Positions 1 through 6,920 of a stretch of DNA of 10,445 nucleotides are shown piece by piece. This DNA comes from Moraxellaceae bacterium UBA2032 (GTDB lineage: Bacteria > Pseudomonadota > Gammaproteobacteria > Pseudomonadales > Moraxellaceae), in the NCBI GenBank assembly GCA_002333125.1, contig DDBM01000066.1:1927-12371 (forward strand), read 5' to 3'. The notes below the pieces were generated by a model that saw nothing but the letters and a program-made list of their open reading frames with translations, had not been told where the DNA came from and did not search any database. Numbering within the stretch: position 1 is the first letter of the stretch; every line of letters begins with the position of its first letter. Made by a program: the position numbers and the translations under genes.

Positions 1-312
1 TTTTTACAACAGCAAGGCTTAGAGCTTATTTGCCGTAATTTTTATTGCAAAGGCGGTGAGCTTGATTTAATCATGCAGCATCATGATATGTTGGTTTTTG
101 TGGAGGTGCGTTATCGGCGCAAGCAAGATTTTGGCGGTGCAGTCGCCTCTGTCACACGAAGCAAGCAACAAAAAATGATTATTGCGGCACGCTATTTTTT
201 ACTCACTCAGCCCCAATTTGCCCATTATGGAGCGCGTTTTGACGTAATTGCTATTGATAAGCATATAAACGCACCCATAAACTGGATACCTGCCGCTTTT
301 TTAGTTAATTAG
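1..312 (+). CDS. yraN: YraN/UPF0102 family protein, 3' part
   Basis: The reading frame is open from the left edge to the TAG at 310-312, giving 103 visible residues; family members are about 120-130 residues, so roughly 15-25 N-terminal residues lie outside the window. The segment with GGELDLI followed about 15 residues later by VFVEVRYR is the family signature and resembles the E...D...ExK-type core of the PD-(D/E)XK nuclease fold. The biochemical role of YraN is not settled; a nuclease-like fold is family knowledge, and activity is not shown here. The ATG at 73 is internal, because conserved sequence continues upstream of it. The stop codon overlaps the Shine-Dalgarno AGGAG (311-315) of the next gene, so the two are probably co-transcribed. 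Next to dolP, this matches the yraN-diaA-yraP neighbourhood of E. coli without diaA in between. Confidence 0.88.
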   Translation, partial: FLQQQGLELICRNFYCKGGELDLIMQHHDMLVFVEVRYRRKQDFGGAVASVTRSKQQKMIIAARYFLLTQPQFAHYGARFDVIAIDKHINAPINWIPAAFLVN

Positions 313-320
313 GAGCTCTC

Positions 321-902
321 ATGCTAAAAGTCGTTGTATTAAGTACCGCACTTGCTTTAACCACTACCCTTACAGGCTGCGCTCAATTATTAGCTAACGC
401 GTCTGGCTCTGAACCCGTAGGCAAAACCAGTGCCGAACGTACTTTAAGCCAGCGTATCGAAGACATGAGCATCGAGCGCACCGCATCCATTAACTTGTAT
501 AAAACCAATCCAGAAGTTAAAAATAGTCATGTGGTTTTTATGAGCTTTCACAGCAGCGTATTAATTGCAGGGCAAGTTTCTAACGCCTTACAAAAACGCC
601 AAGCCGAAGAGGTATTACGCAATATTGGTGAAGTCAATAAAATACACAACGAACTCGTTGTTACGCCTAATATCAGCTCATATTTAAGTCGTGCTAAAGA
701 CAATGTGCTACAAATGCAGCTTGGTGGCAAACTAACATTTTTGGAGGGCTTTCCGAGTAGCCAAGCTAAAATTTTAGTTGAAGATGGCACTGTATATTTA
801 ATGGCTAAACTCACCAAAGCTCAAACACAACAAGCCGTTGATGTGATTAAAACCATGCCCGACATTCAAAAACTGGTTAAGTTAGTGGATTATTTAGATT
901 AG
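321..902 (+). CDS. dolP: Dual BON-domain outer-membrane lipoprotein, DolP (YraP)-like
   Basis: The 193-residue product starts with a lipoprotein signal peptide: hydrophobic residues 4-18 and the lipobox LTGC, with the lipidated Cys at 20. Residue 21 is Ala rather than Asp, which fits transport to the outer membrane by Lol. Two BON domains follow, at about residues 43-113 (with SSVLIAGQV near 78-87) and 120-193 (with DGTVYLMAKLT near 155-165). This is the layout of E. coli DolP/YraP, a periplasmic-face lipoprotein that binds anionic phospholipid and supports outer-membrane integrity and BAM function. The start is supported by AGGAG six bases upstream, within the yraN stop. Position next to yraN supports orthology, but other dual-BON lipoproteins (OsmY-like) cannot be excluded on sequence alone. 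No U-rich intrinsic terminator follows; the structured repeat at 967-1084 may end transcription. Confidence 0.85.
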   Translation: MLKVVVLSTALALTTTLTGCAQLLANASGSEPVGKTSAERTLSQRIEDMSIERTASINLYKTNPEVKNSHVVFMSFHSSVLIAGQVSNALQKRQAEEVLRNIGEVNKIHNELVVTPNISSYLSRAKDNVLQMQLGGKLTFLEGFPSSQAKILVEDGTVYLMAKLTKAQTQQAVDVIKTMPDIQKLVKLVDYLD

Positions 903-966
903 AGGCTGTTGACGTTTGAGCTGATTGCCTATTTTGACTGAATTTTAAGCACATTATGCTATTCTT

Positions 967-1084
967 CCCTCACTCTAGCTCTCTCCCACAGGGAGAGAGA
1001 ACTCCCTCTCCCGTTGGGAGACGACTGCAAGGATGCAGGAGATAGAGCAACGCATGGATCTGTTGCCGAGGGTTGGGGTGAGGG
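967..1084. repeat. Multi-hairpin palindromic element (REP/MITE-like)
   Basis: This stretch between the convergent dolP and sspB genes has 7-base terminal inverted repeats, CCCTCAC (967-973) and GTGAGGG (1078-1084), which extend by further G-T-tolerant pairs to about 979/1072. Inside lie a perfect 9-bp hairpin (979-987 with 991-999, loop ACA), a 6-bp hairpin (1007-1012 with 1016-1021, loop GTT), a 5-bp hairpin (1025-1029 with 1034-1038) and a 5-bp stem (1047-1051 with 1062-1066). The layered structure bounded by inverted ends looks like a non-autonomous dispersed repeat of the REP/MITE kind. No flanking target duplication is evident. It could also act as a bidirectional transcript end for the two converging genes. 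Family assignment is inference; copy number cannot be seen here. Confidence 0.65.
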
Positions 1085-1102
1085 CCAAATCAAAACAACA
1101 CC

Positions 1103-1522
1103 TTACTTAACCACCGTTAAAGTAGGTCGTTTGGGTTTAGGGGCTTCTTCTGCTTTAATAGGTGCTTTGGTATCAGTAATGACTGGCTCTGCTTGTTCTT
1201 GCTCGGCAAACTCATCATGGTTATCAAAAAACATGCCTTGACCATTTTCACGGGCATAAATCGCTAATATTGCGACCATTGGCGCAGACACATTGGTTGG
1301 CAACCCACCAAAACGCGCCGAAAAACTTAATCCTTCGTTACCAATTAACAAATCTTTTACCGCATGAGGCGCAACATTTAACACGATTTTGCCATCTTTA
1401 ACATGCTGTTGCGGCACGCGAGAATAGGTATTCATCGCATCAATGACAATATAAGGTGTGGCGTTGTTATCGACCAACCATTCATACATGGCTCGGACTA
1501 AGTAAGGGCGGCTAGGTGTCAT
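1103..1522 (-). CDS. sspB: ClpXP protease specificity-enhancing factor SspB
   Basis: The 139-residue protein has the SspB layout. A folded substrate-binding domain covers about residues 4-102 (RPYLVRAMYEWLVDNN, then TPYIVIDA, VLNVAPHAV and SFSARFGG), and an acidic, Pro/Ala/Glu-rich flexible linker covers about 103-130. The tail RPTLTVVK (132-139) matches the conserved ClpX-docking XB motif. SspB binds the ssrA tag on proteins released from stalled ribosomes and delivers them to ClpXP; in E. coli it also delivers RseA. The gene follows sspA by 12 bases, so the two form the usual sspAB operon. Its ribosome binding site is weak (AAAGAGA before the ATG), consistent with coupling to sspA. Length and tail are normal and nothing is missing. 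Confidence 0.96.
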   Translation of the reverse strand: MTPSRPYLVRAMYEWLVDNNATPYIVIDAMNTYSRVPQQHVKDGKIVLNVAPHAVKDLLIGNEGLSFSARFGGLPTNVSAPMVAILAIYARENGQGMFFDNHDEFAEQEQAEPVITDTKAPIKAEEAPKPKRPTLTVVK

Positions 1523-1534
1523 AATGGTTTCTCT

Positions 1535-2164
1535 TTAGCGCATATTTTTTTCGGCAGGACTTAGACTTTGTACAAAGGCTTCTCTGGTAAAAAGTCTATC
1601 CATATACCGTAACAAAGGACGACAAGGTTTTTCTGGTAGTTCAATTCTTAATTGCGGCAAACGCCATAAAATGGGTGCAAGCATAATATCAACCATCGAA
1701 AACTCATCACTCATAAAAAAAGGCTTTTCTACAAAAATAGGAGCAATGCTAATTAAACTTTCGCGCAGGTTTTTACGCGCAGCAAGCACTTTTTCGTCAT
1801 CATCATCATGCAAAATCACGTCCACTAAGCTACACCAATCACGCTCAATACGATAGGCATACTGGCGTGTTAAGGCGCGCGCCACAGGGTATGATGTCAA
1901 TAAGGGAGGATGAGGAAAACGCTCATCTAAATACTCCATAATTACTTTAGTTTCGTATAAACAAACATCTCTATCAACTAAGGTTGGCAAACTATTATAA
2001 GGATTTAAGTCAGCTAAATCTTCGGGTTTATGTTGAGGGTCAATAGTAATTATTTCTACCGTTGTTTCTTTTTCTGCTAATACAAAACGAATACGATGAC
2101 TATAATGGTCAGTTGAGTCCGAATACAAGGTCATGCCTGCGGCACGCCGATTTACTAACCCCAT
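1535..2164 (-). CDS. sspA: Stringent starvation protein A (GST-fold RNA polymerase-associated protein)
   Basis: The 209-residue protein has a glutathione-S-transferase fold: a thioredoxin-like N-terminal domain (about 10-85, with the NPYNSLPTL cis-proline segment and the ETKVIMEYLDERFP helix) and an all-helical C-terminal domain. Residues 84-86 are Pro-His-Pro, the surface motif known to be essential in E. coli SspA, and they fall at the same numbering. As in other SspA proteins, the N-terminal loop (YSDSTDHYSHR) lacks the usual GST catalytic residue. SspA binds RNA polymerase holoenzyme and changes transcription in stationary phase and starvation. The start is supported by AAGGAG at 2174-2179, nine bases before the ATG. 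A terminator at 2211-2244 isolates the gene from petC, so its own promoter should lie at about 2185-2215; TATAAG (2191-2196, - strand) is a possible -10, but no good -35 is seen. Confidence 0.96.
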   Translation of the reverse strand: MGLVNRRAAGMTLYSDSTDHYSHRIRFVLAEKETTVEIITIDPQHKPEDLADLNPYNSLPTLVDRDVCLYETKVIMEYLDERFPHPPLLTSYPVARALTRQYAYRIERDWCSLVDVILHDDDDEKVLAARKNLRESLISIAPIFVEKPFFMSDEFSMVDIMLAPILWRLPQLRIELPEKPCRPLLRYMDRLFTREAFVQSLSPAEKNMR

Positions 2165-2210
2165 AGATAAGCACTCCTTTAATTGTATAACTTATACTGT
2201 ATTTTAACAC

Positions 2211-2244
2211 AAAAAAAAGGGCAACCTACGGCTACCCTCTTTTT
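2211..2244 (-). terminator. Intrinsic terminator after petC
   Basis: Read on the - strand, GGGTAGCC, loop GTA and GGTTGCCC form an 8-bp stem (2219-2226 with 2230-2237) that includes two G-U pairs, followed immediately by an eight-base T run (2211-2218). An A-rich stretch upstream can extend the stem. It lies 16 bases beyond the petC stop and so ends the bc1 transcript before sspA. Confidence 0.88.
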
Positions 2245-2259
2245 CAAGAATTTACCTGC

Positions 2260-2928
2260 TTACTTTACATCTTTCCAATATTCTTTATTCAAGAAATAGA
2301 CTGGCCAAAAGAAAATAAACAAGAAGCCAAGTACCCACCAGCCTAAACTTTCGCGCTGAGTACGGCTTGGTTCAGCCATGTAGGTCATAAAGTTAACGAG
2401 GTCACCCACCGCTTCTTTATAACCTTCAGGGCCTAACTCTTGCTCTAAACTATCCAATACATGAGGCATTGCCACGTCTTTAAATACGCGGTTATTAACA
2501 CCCCAAGGACGCTTATCATCTGGATAAAAATTAAGCAAATAACTATAAACCCAATCTGGACTACGGAAGCGAGTTTCTAAGCTCAAGTCAGGTGGAGCAT
2601 TACCAAACCATTTAGCTTGATCTTTATGGTTTACTTTAGTATCGATGCCGTCACCAATTTTATCGGTGGTAAACATCATGTACTCTTCAACCAATTTAGG
2701 GTCAATCTCTAAGTCTTGTGCCATGCGTTCATAACGCAAATATTTTGCAGAGTGACAGCCCAAACAGTAGCTAATAAAAACTTTAGCTCCGTTTTGCAAA
2801 GACGCTTTGTTGTGTAAATCAACAGGTGCTTTTTCGCACTCATGTAAATCACCACAAGCACCGCCGCCACTCGCCATAGCTAGCGCAGGACTTAACATTA
2901 ACGCGAATAATAAAAAGAACTTTTTCAT
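2260..2928 (-). CDS. petC: Ubiquinol-cytochrome c reductase, cytochrome c1 subunit
   Basis: The 222-residue protein carries a Sec signal peptide (KKFFLLFALMLSPALAMA, cleavage near residue 19), the haem c site CLGCH at 55-59 in the context SYCLGCHSAKYLRYER, and the likely Met haem ligand at 154 (VAMPHVL). A single C-terminal membrane anchor (about 197-213) ends in the short positively charged tail typical of cytochrome c1. It passes electrons from the Rieske centre to soluble cytochrome c on the periplasmic side of the bc1 complex. Unusually, the mature N terminus has two additional cysteines, C25 and C31, just before the conserved VDLHN segment; they could form a disulfide. Its ATG overlaps the petB stop by one base (TAATG), which implies translational coupling. 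It is the last gene of petABC, with a strong terminator 16 bases downstream. Confidence 0.97.
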   Translation of the reverse strand: MKKFFLLFALMLSPALAMASGGGACGDLHECEKAPVDLHNKASLQNGAKVFISYCLGCHSAKYLRYERMAQDLEIDPKLVEEYMMFTTDKIGDGIDTKVNHKDQAKWFGNAPPDLSLETRFRSPDWVYSYLLNFYPDDKRPWGVNNRVFKDVAMPHVLDSLEQELGPEGYKEAVGDLVNFMTYMAEPSRTQRESLGWWVLGFLFIFFWPVYFLNKEYWKDVK

Positions 2929-4160
2929 TAGTGCGCTCCTCCAGTCACTCGCTTAGGTGGCTGCTTACACGTTTCAATTGAGGTGTAAATCGGCATTAAC
3001 AAGAAGAATAAGAAGTATGTGACGGTTAATATTTGTGAAATCACTGTTTTAATTGGGTCAGAAGGTACTGCACCTAAATAACCTAAACCAACAAAGCTAA
3101 CCACAAAAATACCCAACCATAGTTTGCTCATCCAACCTTTGTAACGAATCGACTTAACGGGACTCTTATCCAACCAAGGTAAAACAAACAGAATCGCAAT
3201 CGCGCCACCCATGGCAATTACACCACCTAATTTAGAAGGAACAGCACGCAAAATCGCATAAAACGGCGTGTAGTACCATACTGGTGCAATGTGTGGCGGT
3301 GTTTTTAAGGGGTTAGAAGGCTCAAAATTGGGCTTTTCTAAGAAGTAACCACCACCATCTGGGAAGAAGAATACAACTAACGAGAAAATCGCCAAAAACA
3401 CCACAATACCAACCAAATCATGCACAGTGTAATAAGGGTGGAATGGAATACCATCTAAAGGGATACCGTCTTTGCCTTTCACTTTTTTAATGTCAACGCC
3501 ATCAGGATTATTAGAGCCCACATGATGTAACGCCACTAAGTGAACAAACACCAAACCGACCAATACTAAAGGAATCACGGCAACATGAATCGCAAAGAAA
3601 CGGTTTAGGGTTGCACCCGAAATCAAGAAGTCACCGCGCACCCATGTAACGAGCGCATCGCCAACCACAGGAATAGCACCAACAAGGTTAAGAATAACTT
3701 GTGCGCCCCAATAAGACATATTGCCCCAAGGTAACAAATAACCAAAGAAACCTTCGGCCATTAAGCACAAATAAATCCCCATACCAATTAACCACACTAA
3801 TTCACGCGGTTTTTGGTAAGAGCCATACAGCAAGCCACGAAACATGTGTAAATACACCACCACAAAAAACGCTGACGCGCCCGTTGAGTGCATATAACGT
3901 AATAACCAACCGTACTCTACGTCACGCATAATGTATTCGATAGAATCAAATGCGCCATCCGCTGTGGGGCTATATAACATCGTCAACCAAAAGCCAGTTA
4001 GCAATTGATTAACCAACACCACCATCGACAACACACCAAAGAAATACCAAAAGTTAAAATTCTTGGGTGCGTAATATTTAGACATATGGTATTCATAGGT
4101 TTCGGTCGCGGGAAACCGCGCATCAACCCATGACATCAAATTAGAAAGCATCTTATTCAT
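2928..4160 (-). CDS. petB: Ubiquinol-cytochrome c reductase, cytochrome b subunit
   Basis: This 410-residue, roughly eight-helix membrane protein is the full-length single-chain cytochrome b, not split as in b6f complexes. The four haem ligands are H91 (RYMHSTGAS) and H105 (YLHMFRG) on one helix, and H192 (FFAIHV) and H207 (VFVHLVALHHVGSNNPDG) on another. The spacings are 14 and 15; the second is one longer than in mitochondrial cytochrome b, which I recall as usual for beta/gammaproteobacterial forms. The Qo-site motif is PVWY (293-296, coded at 3273-3284), not the classical PEWY. The Qi-side and helix C/cd region (about 140-180) with PWGNMSYWGAQV is conserved. It oxidises ubiquinol at Qo and reduces quinone at Qi. 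Start and stop overlap petA and petC as TAATG on both sides, so the three subunits are tightly coupled. Confidence 0.98.
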   Translation of the reverse strand: MNKMLSNLMSWVDARFPATETYEYHMSKYYAPKNFNFWYFFGVLSMVVLVNQLLTGFWLTMLYSPTADGAFDSIEYIMRDVEYGWLLRYMHSTGASAFFVVVYLHMFRGLLYGSYQKPRELVWLIGMGIYLCLMAEGFFGYLLPWGNMSYWGAQVILNLVGAIPVVGDALVTWVRGDFLISGATLNRFFAIHVAVIPLVLVGLVFVHLVALHHVGSNNPDGVDIKKVKGKDGIPLDGIPFHPYYTVHDLVGIVVFLAIFSLVVFFFPDGGGYFLEKPNFEPSNPLKTPPHIAPVWYYTPFYAILRAVPSKLGGVIAMGGAIAILFVLPWLDKSPVKSIRYKGWMSKLWLGIFVVSFVGLGYLGAVPSDPIKTVISQILTVTYFLFFLLMPIYTSIETCKQPPKRVTGGAH

Positions 4161-4753
4161 TAAGCTTCCCCTATCATGACAACACTGTCGCTCAAATATT
4201 TATAGGGTGGAACTTCTAAGTTTAGCGGTGCAGGAACACTCTTATAAACACGACCTGCCATATCATAGGTAGAACCATGACACGGACAGAAGAAACCACC
4301 ACGCCAACTTTGACCTAGATCAGCAGGAGCGACTTCGGGACGATACAAAGGGGAACAACCCAAATGTGTACAAATCCCTACTAAAATGATGTATTCCTCT
4401 TTTCCTTTGGGAGTACGGTATTCATTCTTAGCAAAATCTGGCTGTACTGACTCTTCAGACTGAGGGTCTCGCAAATCAGCTGCAACTTTACCTGATTTTA
4501 TGTCTGACAAGACTTCTGGCGTGCGACGTACAACCCATACAGGCTTACCGCGCCACTCAACAACCATTTGTTGACCTAGCTCAAGTTTACTAATATCCGC
4601 CGTTACGGCTGCACCAGCTGCTTTAGCTTTGGCACTCGGATTCCAAGATTTTACAAACGGAGTTGCTACAAAGGCTGCACCCACTGCTCCAACAGCAGCA
4701 GTTGTACCAATTAGCATCCGTCGGCGACTATGGTTTACGCCGTCAGTACTCAT
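4160..4753 (-). CDS. petA: Ubiquinol-cytochrome c reductase, Rieske iron-sulfur subunit
   Basis: The 197-residue protein has a twin-arginine signal anchor (SRRRMLIG at 9-16) followed by the hydrophobic segment 17-34, which normally stays as the membrane anchor. A hinge rich in Ala and Lys leads to the Rieske domain. The 2Fe-2S ligands are in CTHLGC (C128, H130, C133) and CPCHGSTY (C156, C158, H159). S161 and Y163 are the residues that raise the cluster potential in high-potential Rieske proteins, which fits a ubiquinol-oxidising complex. GGGGAG (4761-4766) lies seven bases before the ATG. It is the first gene of petABC, and its stop overlaps the petB start. It lies downstream of rpsI beyond a strong hairpin, so the bc1 genes probably have their own promoter (see 4827-4855). 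Confidence 0.98.
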   Translation of the reverse strand: MSTDGVNHSRRRMLIGTTAAVGAVGAAFVATPFVKSWNPSAKAKAAGAAVTADISKLELGQQMVVEWRGKPVWVVRRTPEVLSDIKSGKVAADLRDPQSEESVQPDFAKNEYRTPKGKEEYIILVGICTHLGCSPLYRPEVAPADLGQSWRGGFFCPCHGSTYDMAGRVYKSVPAPLNLEVPPYKYLSDSVVMIGEA

Positions 4754-4826
4754 TCACGTACTCCCCAAAACAAGCACAAAGAGGCCGTGCAGCATATCAC
4801 CACAAAGCCCACCAAAAAACCTCGTA

Positions 4827-4855
4827 AGTCTAAAGAATTTAACGTGTTGTTACAA
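4827..4855 (-). promoter_or_regulatory. Candidate sigma-70 promoter for petABC
   Basis: On the - strand, TTGTAA (4850-4855) and TAGACT (4827-4832) are separated by exactly 17 bases, and each matches the consensus at four of six positions. This would give a leader of about 65-70 bases before petA. The position, after the rpsI hairpin and before petA, is right for a promoter, but the match is weak. Run-through from rplM-rpsI could also supply transcripts. Confidence 0.3.
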
Positions 4856-4927
4856 GAAAAAACCACATAGACACAAAGGTTTTGATGTTAAGAGGCTATT
4901 TTAAATTATTTTCTTAACACTCGGAAA

Positions 4928-4958
4928 CAACAAACCCCAGACAAGCTGGGGTTTGTTG
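4928..4958 (-). terminator. Hairpin terminator after rplM-rpsI
   Basis: A perfect 13-bp stem (4928-4940 with 4946-4958, five-base loop) lies about 20 bases beyond the rpsI stop. On the - strand the GC-rich upper stem is followed by the T-rich run TTTGTTGTTT, of which the first bases are part of the stem, so it fits an intrinsic terminator or attenuator between the ribosomal-protein operon and petABC. The tail is not pure U, so some read-through is possible. Confidence 0.75.
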
Positions 4959-4979
4959 ACAAGAGCCAATCGTAAACGA

Positions 4980-5372
4980 TTAACGCTTGGAGTATTGCGG
5001 ACGCTTACGCGCTTTACGCAAGCCAATCTTTTTACGTTCAACTTCACGCGAGTCACGGGTTACAAAACCAGCCTGACGTAAAGAAGTTTTTAAAGTTTCG
5101 TCGTATTCTACCAATGCACGGGTAATACCATGACGAATTGCACCTGCTTGACCACTCATACCACCACCAGCAACGGTGATGAAGAAGTCAAACTTGCTAA
5201 CTGCATCAATCAACTCTAATGGTTGACGAACAATCATACGCGACGTTTCACGTGCGAAGTATTGGTCTAAAGATACATCATTAACCGTAATAGTACCCGA
5301 ACCTGCTTTTAAAAACACACGGGCTGTAGCAGTTTTACGACGGCCAGTGCCGTAGTTAGTTGTTGCTGTCAT
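4980..5372 (-). CDS. rpsI: 30S ribosomal protein S9
   Basis: The 130-residue protein has the S9 signature throughout: [26 protein letters not shown] near the N terminus, [25 protein letters not shown] in the middle, and the basic tail ending KRPQYSKR, whose terminal KR reaches the P-site tRNA in the 30S subunit. It begins 10 bases after the rplM stop with GGGTGA as ribosome binding site, so rplM and rpsI form the usual two-gene operon. Length is standard. A 13-bp hairpin follows the stop. Confidence 0.98.
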   Translation of the reverse strand: MTATTNYGTGRRKTATARVFLKAGSGTITVNDVSLDQYFARETSRMIVRQPLELIDAVSKFDFFITVAGGGMSGQAGAIRHGITRALVEYDETLKTSLRQAGFVTRDSREVERKKIGLRKARKRPQYSKR

Positions 5373-5382
5373 AATTCACCCG

Positions 5383-5811
5383 TTAGATATTCAAAGCTAA
5401 AGGTTGTTGAGCCGTATGAGGATGCTCAGCACCACCATACACTTTTAATTTGCTGAACATAGCATAACCTAAAGGACCTTTAGGTAACATGCCTTTAACA
5501 GCTTTCTCAATAACTTGTTCTGGGGCTTTAACAATCAATTTATTAAAGTTAATGCCTTTGATACCACCGGTATAACCCGAGTGACGCCAGTACATTTTTT
5601 GCTCGCCCTTGTTGCCAGTCACAACAATATTGCTCGCATTAACAACAATAATATAATCACCCGTATCAACGTGCGGGGTATATTCTGGTTTGTGTTTACC
5701 ACGTAAACGGCTCGCGATTTCCGAAGCTAAACGACCTAGCGTTTTGCCTGATGCGTCAACCACATACCAGTCACGCTTCACCGTCTCCGGCTTGGCACTG
5801 AATGTTTTCAT
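5383..5811 (-). CDS. rplM: 50S ribosomal protein L13
   Basis: The 142-residue product has the standard gammaproteobacterial length and all family landmarks: [16 protein letters not shown] at 16-31, [24 protein letters not shown] around 36-59, [12 protein letters not shown], and [31 protein letters not shown] near the C terminus. L13 is an early-assembly protein of the large subunit. The start MKTFSAKPE is the family norm; the ribosome binding site is modest (AAGG, about 10 bases upstream). It is the first gene of rplM-rpsI and is preceded by a 266-base region on the same strand with hairpins and a candidate promoter, a layout that would allow autoregulation by L13 as described in E. coli. Confidence 0.98.
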   Translation of the reverse strand: MKTFSAKPETVKRDWYVVDASGKTLGRLASEIASRLRGKHKPEYTPHVDTGDYIIVVNASNIVVTGNKGEQKMYWRHSGYTGGIKGINFNKLIVKAPEQVIEKAVKGMLPKGPLGYAMFSKLKVYGGAEHPHTAQQPLALNI

Positions 5812-6077
5812 TGCTACAACGCCTTTTTAAAATTCAAAATATAGACAACAGGACTTAGGCAAAACATGGGAGCCAGTGGGATTAGCCGCGCAAGCCCTAA
5901 CAAATCTAGGCCTACACACTGCTTTGCAGCTATTGTTTTTTATAATTCACAAAAACAATAGAGCGTAAGTCGCAAAAATAGAACGCGAATCTTACTCAAG
6001 ACAGCCCATTTTGACAACTAAAAGATGCACTCTTTTTGCAATTATTGCCTTTTAAAGCCAAAAAACACCTTAAATGC
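5812..6077 (-). promoter_or_regulatory. rplM promoter and long structured leader (candidate)
   Basis: No gene is visible in these 266 bases between the EcsC-family gene and rplM. A candidate promoter on the - strand is TTGTCA (6012-6017), 17 bases, TAAGAT (5989-5994), matching the consensus at 5/6 and 4/6. Transcription from there gives a leader of roughly 170 bases. The leader contains a perfect 11-bp AT-rich stem (5930-5940 with 5951-5961, 10-base loop), a small CTGC/GCAG hairpin (5919-5922 with 5926-5929), and possible long-range TAGGC/GCCTA pairing. A long structured leader is what L13 autoregulation would need, but I cannot match it to the known enterobacterial L13 leader fold. Confidence 0.4.
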
Positions 6078-6902
6078 TTAGTTTGATGGCTGATAACTCA
6101 GCAAATGCTGTGCATGTTGCCCATGTTGTAGCAACCACATTTCTTGAAAAGTACGTCGCGCCGCCCAACCAACATCTTTAATAAAACTAGCATTAACGAC
6201 TGCACCCACTGCCGCACCAATCATAGGAACAATGGTTAAAGCTTTACGCTTAGTTAAATTAATACCTAATTGTGCCGCTAAATCTTTTATAGCAAACACT
6301 AAAGCTTCTTTACCCATTGTCGCAAAAGCGGTTTGTTGAATTTGCGCCCATGTTTGTTGCTGTAACATTTGTTTAATCGCTACCAAGCTCACTAAAGCCG
6401 CTTCTTTTTCTTTAAGTGAATTAGCACTGGCAACACCAAAAATACGCAATACGACTTGTCGCCCTTCTTCACCTTTTAATTCAAAGCCATAACACAAGGC
6501 AGTTTGATAAATCGTGCGTAATGCCAGAGTCATTAAGGTAGGAATATCTACTGCAACACCAATCAGACCGCTAGCACCTGTAACACCACCTTCTGCGGCA
6601 GCCATAGCAATAGCTCTATCATGGGTGGTATTGGCCAAAGTGTCACACAAGGCTAAATTCACATAAAACAACTCGCCAATATGAGAAATATTAGCCTGTT
6701 TAATAATGGCCTCTGGATTGGCTAACTTTTCACCTACACTACAGGCTGCTTCTAAAGCGGCATGTAAAGCTGATTGAGGAATCACCATATCGACTAATTT
6801 TGTGGCTGGCGTAAATGCCATACCTAACAACACCGAAGACAATTTAGGTGACTGCCCTTGCCACACTTGAATGGCTTTAATTTGTTGTTGTTCGTAGGAC
6901 AT
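6078..6902 (-). CDS. EcsC family protein
   Basis: This 274-residue protein matches the EcsC protein family by its central segment (about 98-141): AMAAAEGGVTGASGLIGVAVDIPTLMTLALRTIYQTALCYGFEL. The Gly-rich stretch, the DIP and the RTI...CYGF pattern are the family hallmarks. A second hydrophobic Gly/Ala-rich stretch lies near 222-240 (ALTIVPMIGAAVGAVVNASF), so membrane association is possible. The family is named after a gene in the Bacillus ecs ABC-transporter operon, but its molecular function is unknown, and no transporter genes are beside it here. GAGG, eight bases before the ATG, supports the start. It sits between zapE and rplM, which are direct neighbours in E. coli, so it appears to be an insertion into a conserved block. 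The palindrome at 6921-6969 ends just before its ribosome binding site. Confidence 0.82.
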   Translation of the reverse strand: MSYEQQQIKAIQVWQGQSPKLSSVLLGMAFTPATKLVDMVIPQSALHAALEAACSVGEKLANPEAIIKQANISHIGELFYVNLALCDTLANTTHDRAIAMAAAEGGVTGASGLIGVAVDIPTLMTLALRTIYQTALCYGFELKGEEGRQVVLRIFGVASANSLKEKEAALVSLVAIKQMLQQQTWAQIQQTAFATMGKEALVFAIKDLAAQLGINLTKRKALTIVPMIGAAVGAVVNASFIKDVGWAARRTFQEMWLLQHGQHAQHLLSYQPSN

Positions 6903-6920
6903 AACATATACCTCACTAGG

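Noticed and set aside
73..312. ATG at 73 as the start of a short complete gene
   Set aside because: Conserved YraN residues (RNFYCKGGELDLI) are coded directly upstream in the same open frame, so the gene is cut by the window edge and the ATG is internal.
1014..1241. Open frame of 75 codons on the + strand
   Set aside because: It begins inside the repeat element and runs antisense over the 3' part of sspB; the predicted product has no recognisable family and sspB explains the conservation.
4629..4904. Open frame of 91 codons on the + strand over the petA start
   Set aside because: It is antisense to the Tat signal region of petA and its sequence reads as a shadow of that low-complexity Ala-rich coding stretch.
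5930..5961. 11-bp AT-rich stem as a terminator for the EcsC-family gene
   Set aside because: The stem has only two G-C pairs and no U tract follows it in either direction; it is better treated as part of the rplM leader.
5965..5995. GTAAG/CTTAC hairpin as part of the rplM leader RNA
   Set aside because: It overlaps the candidate -10 box at 5989-5994, so if that promoter is right the hairpin is not transcribed intact.
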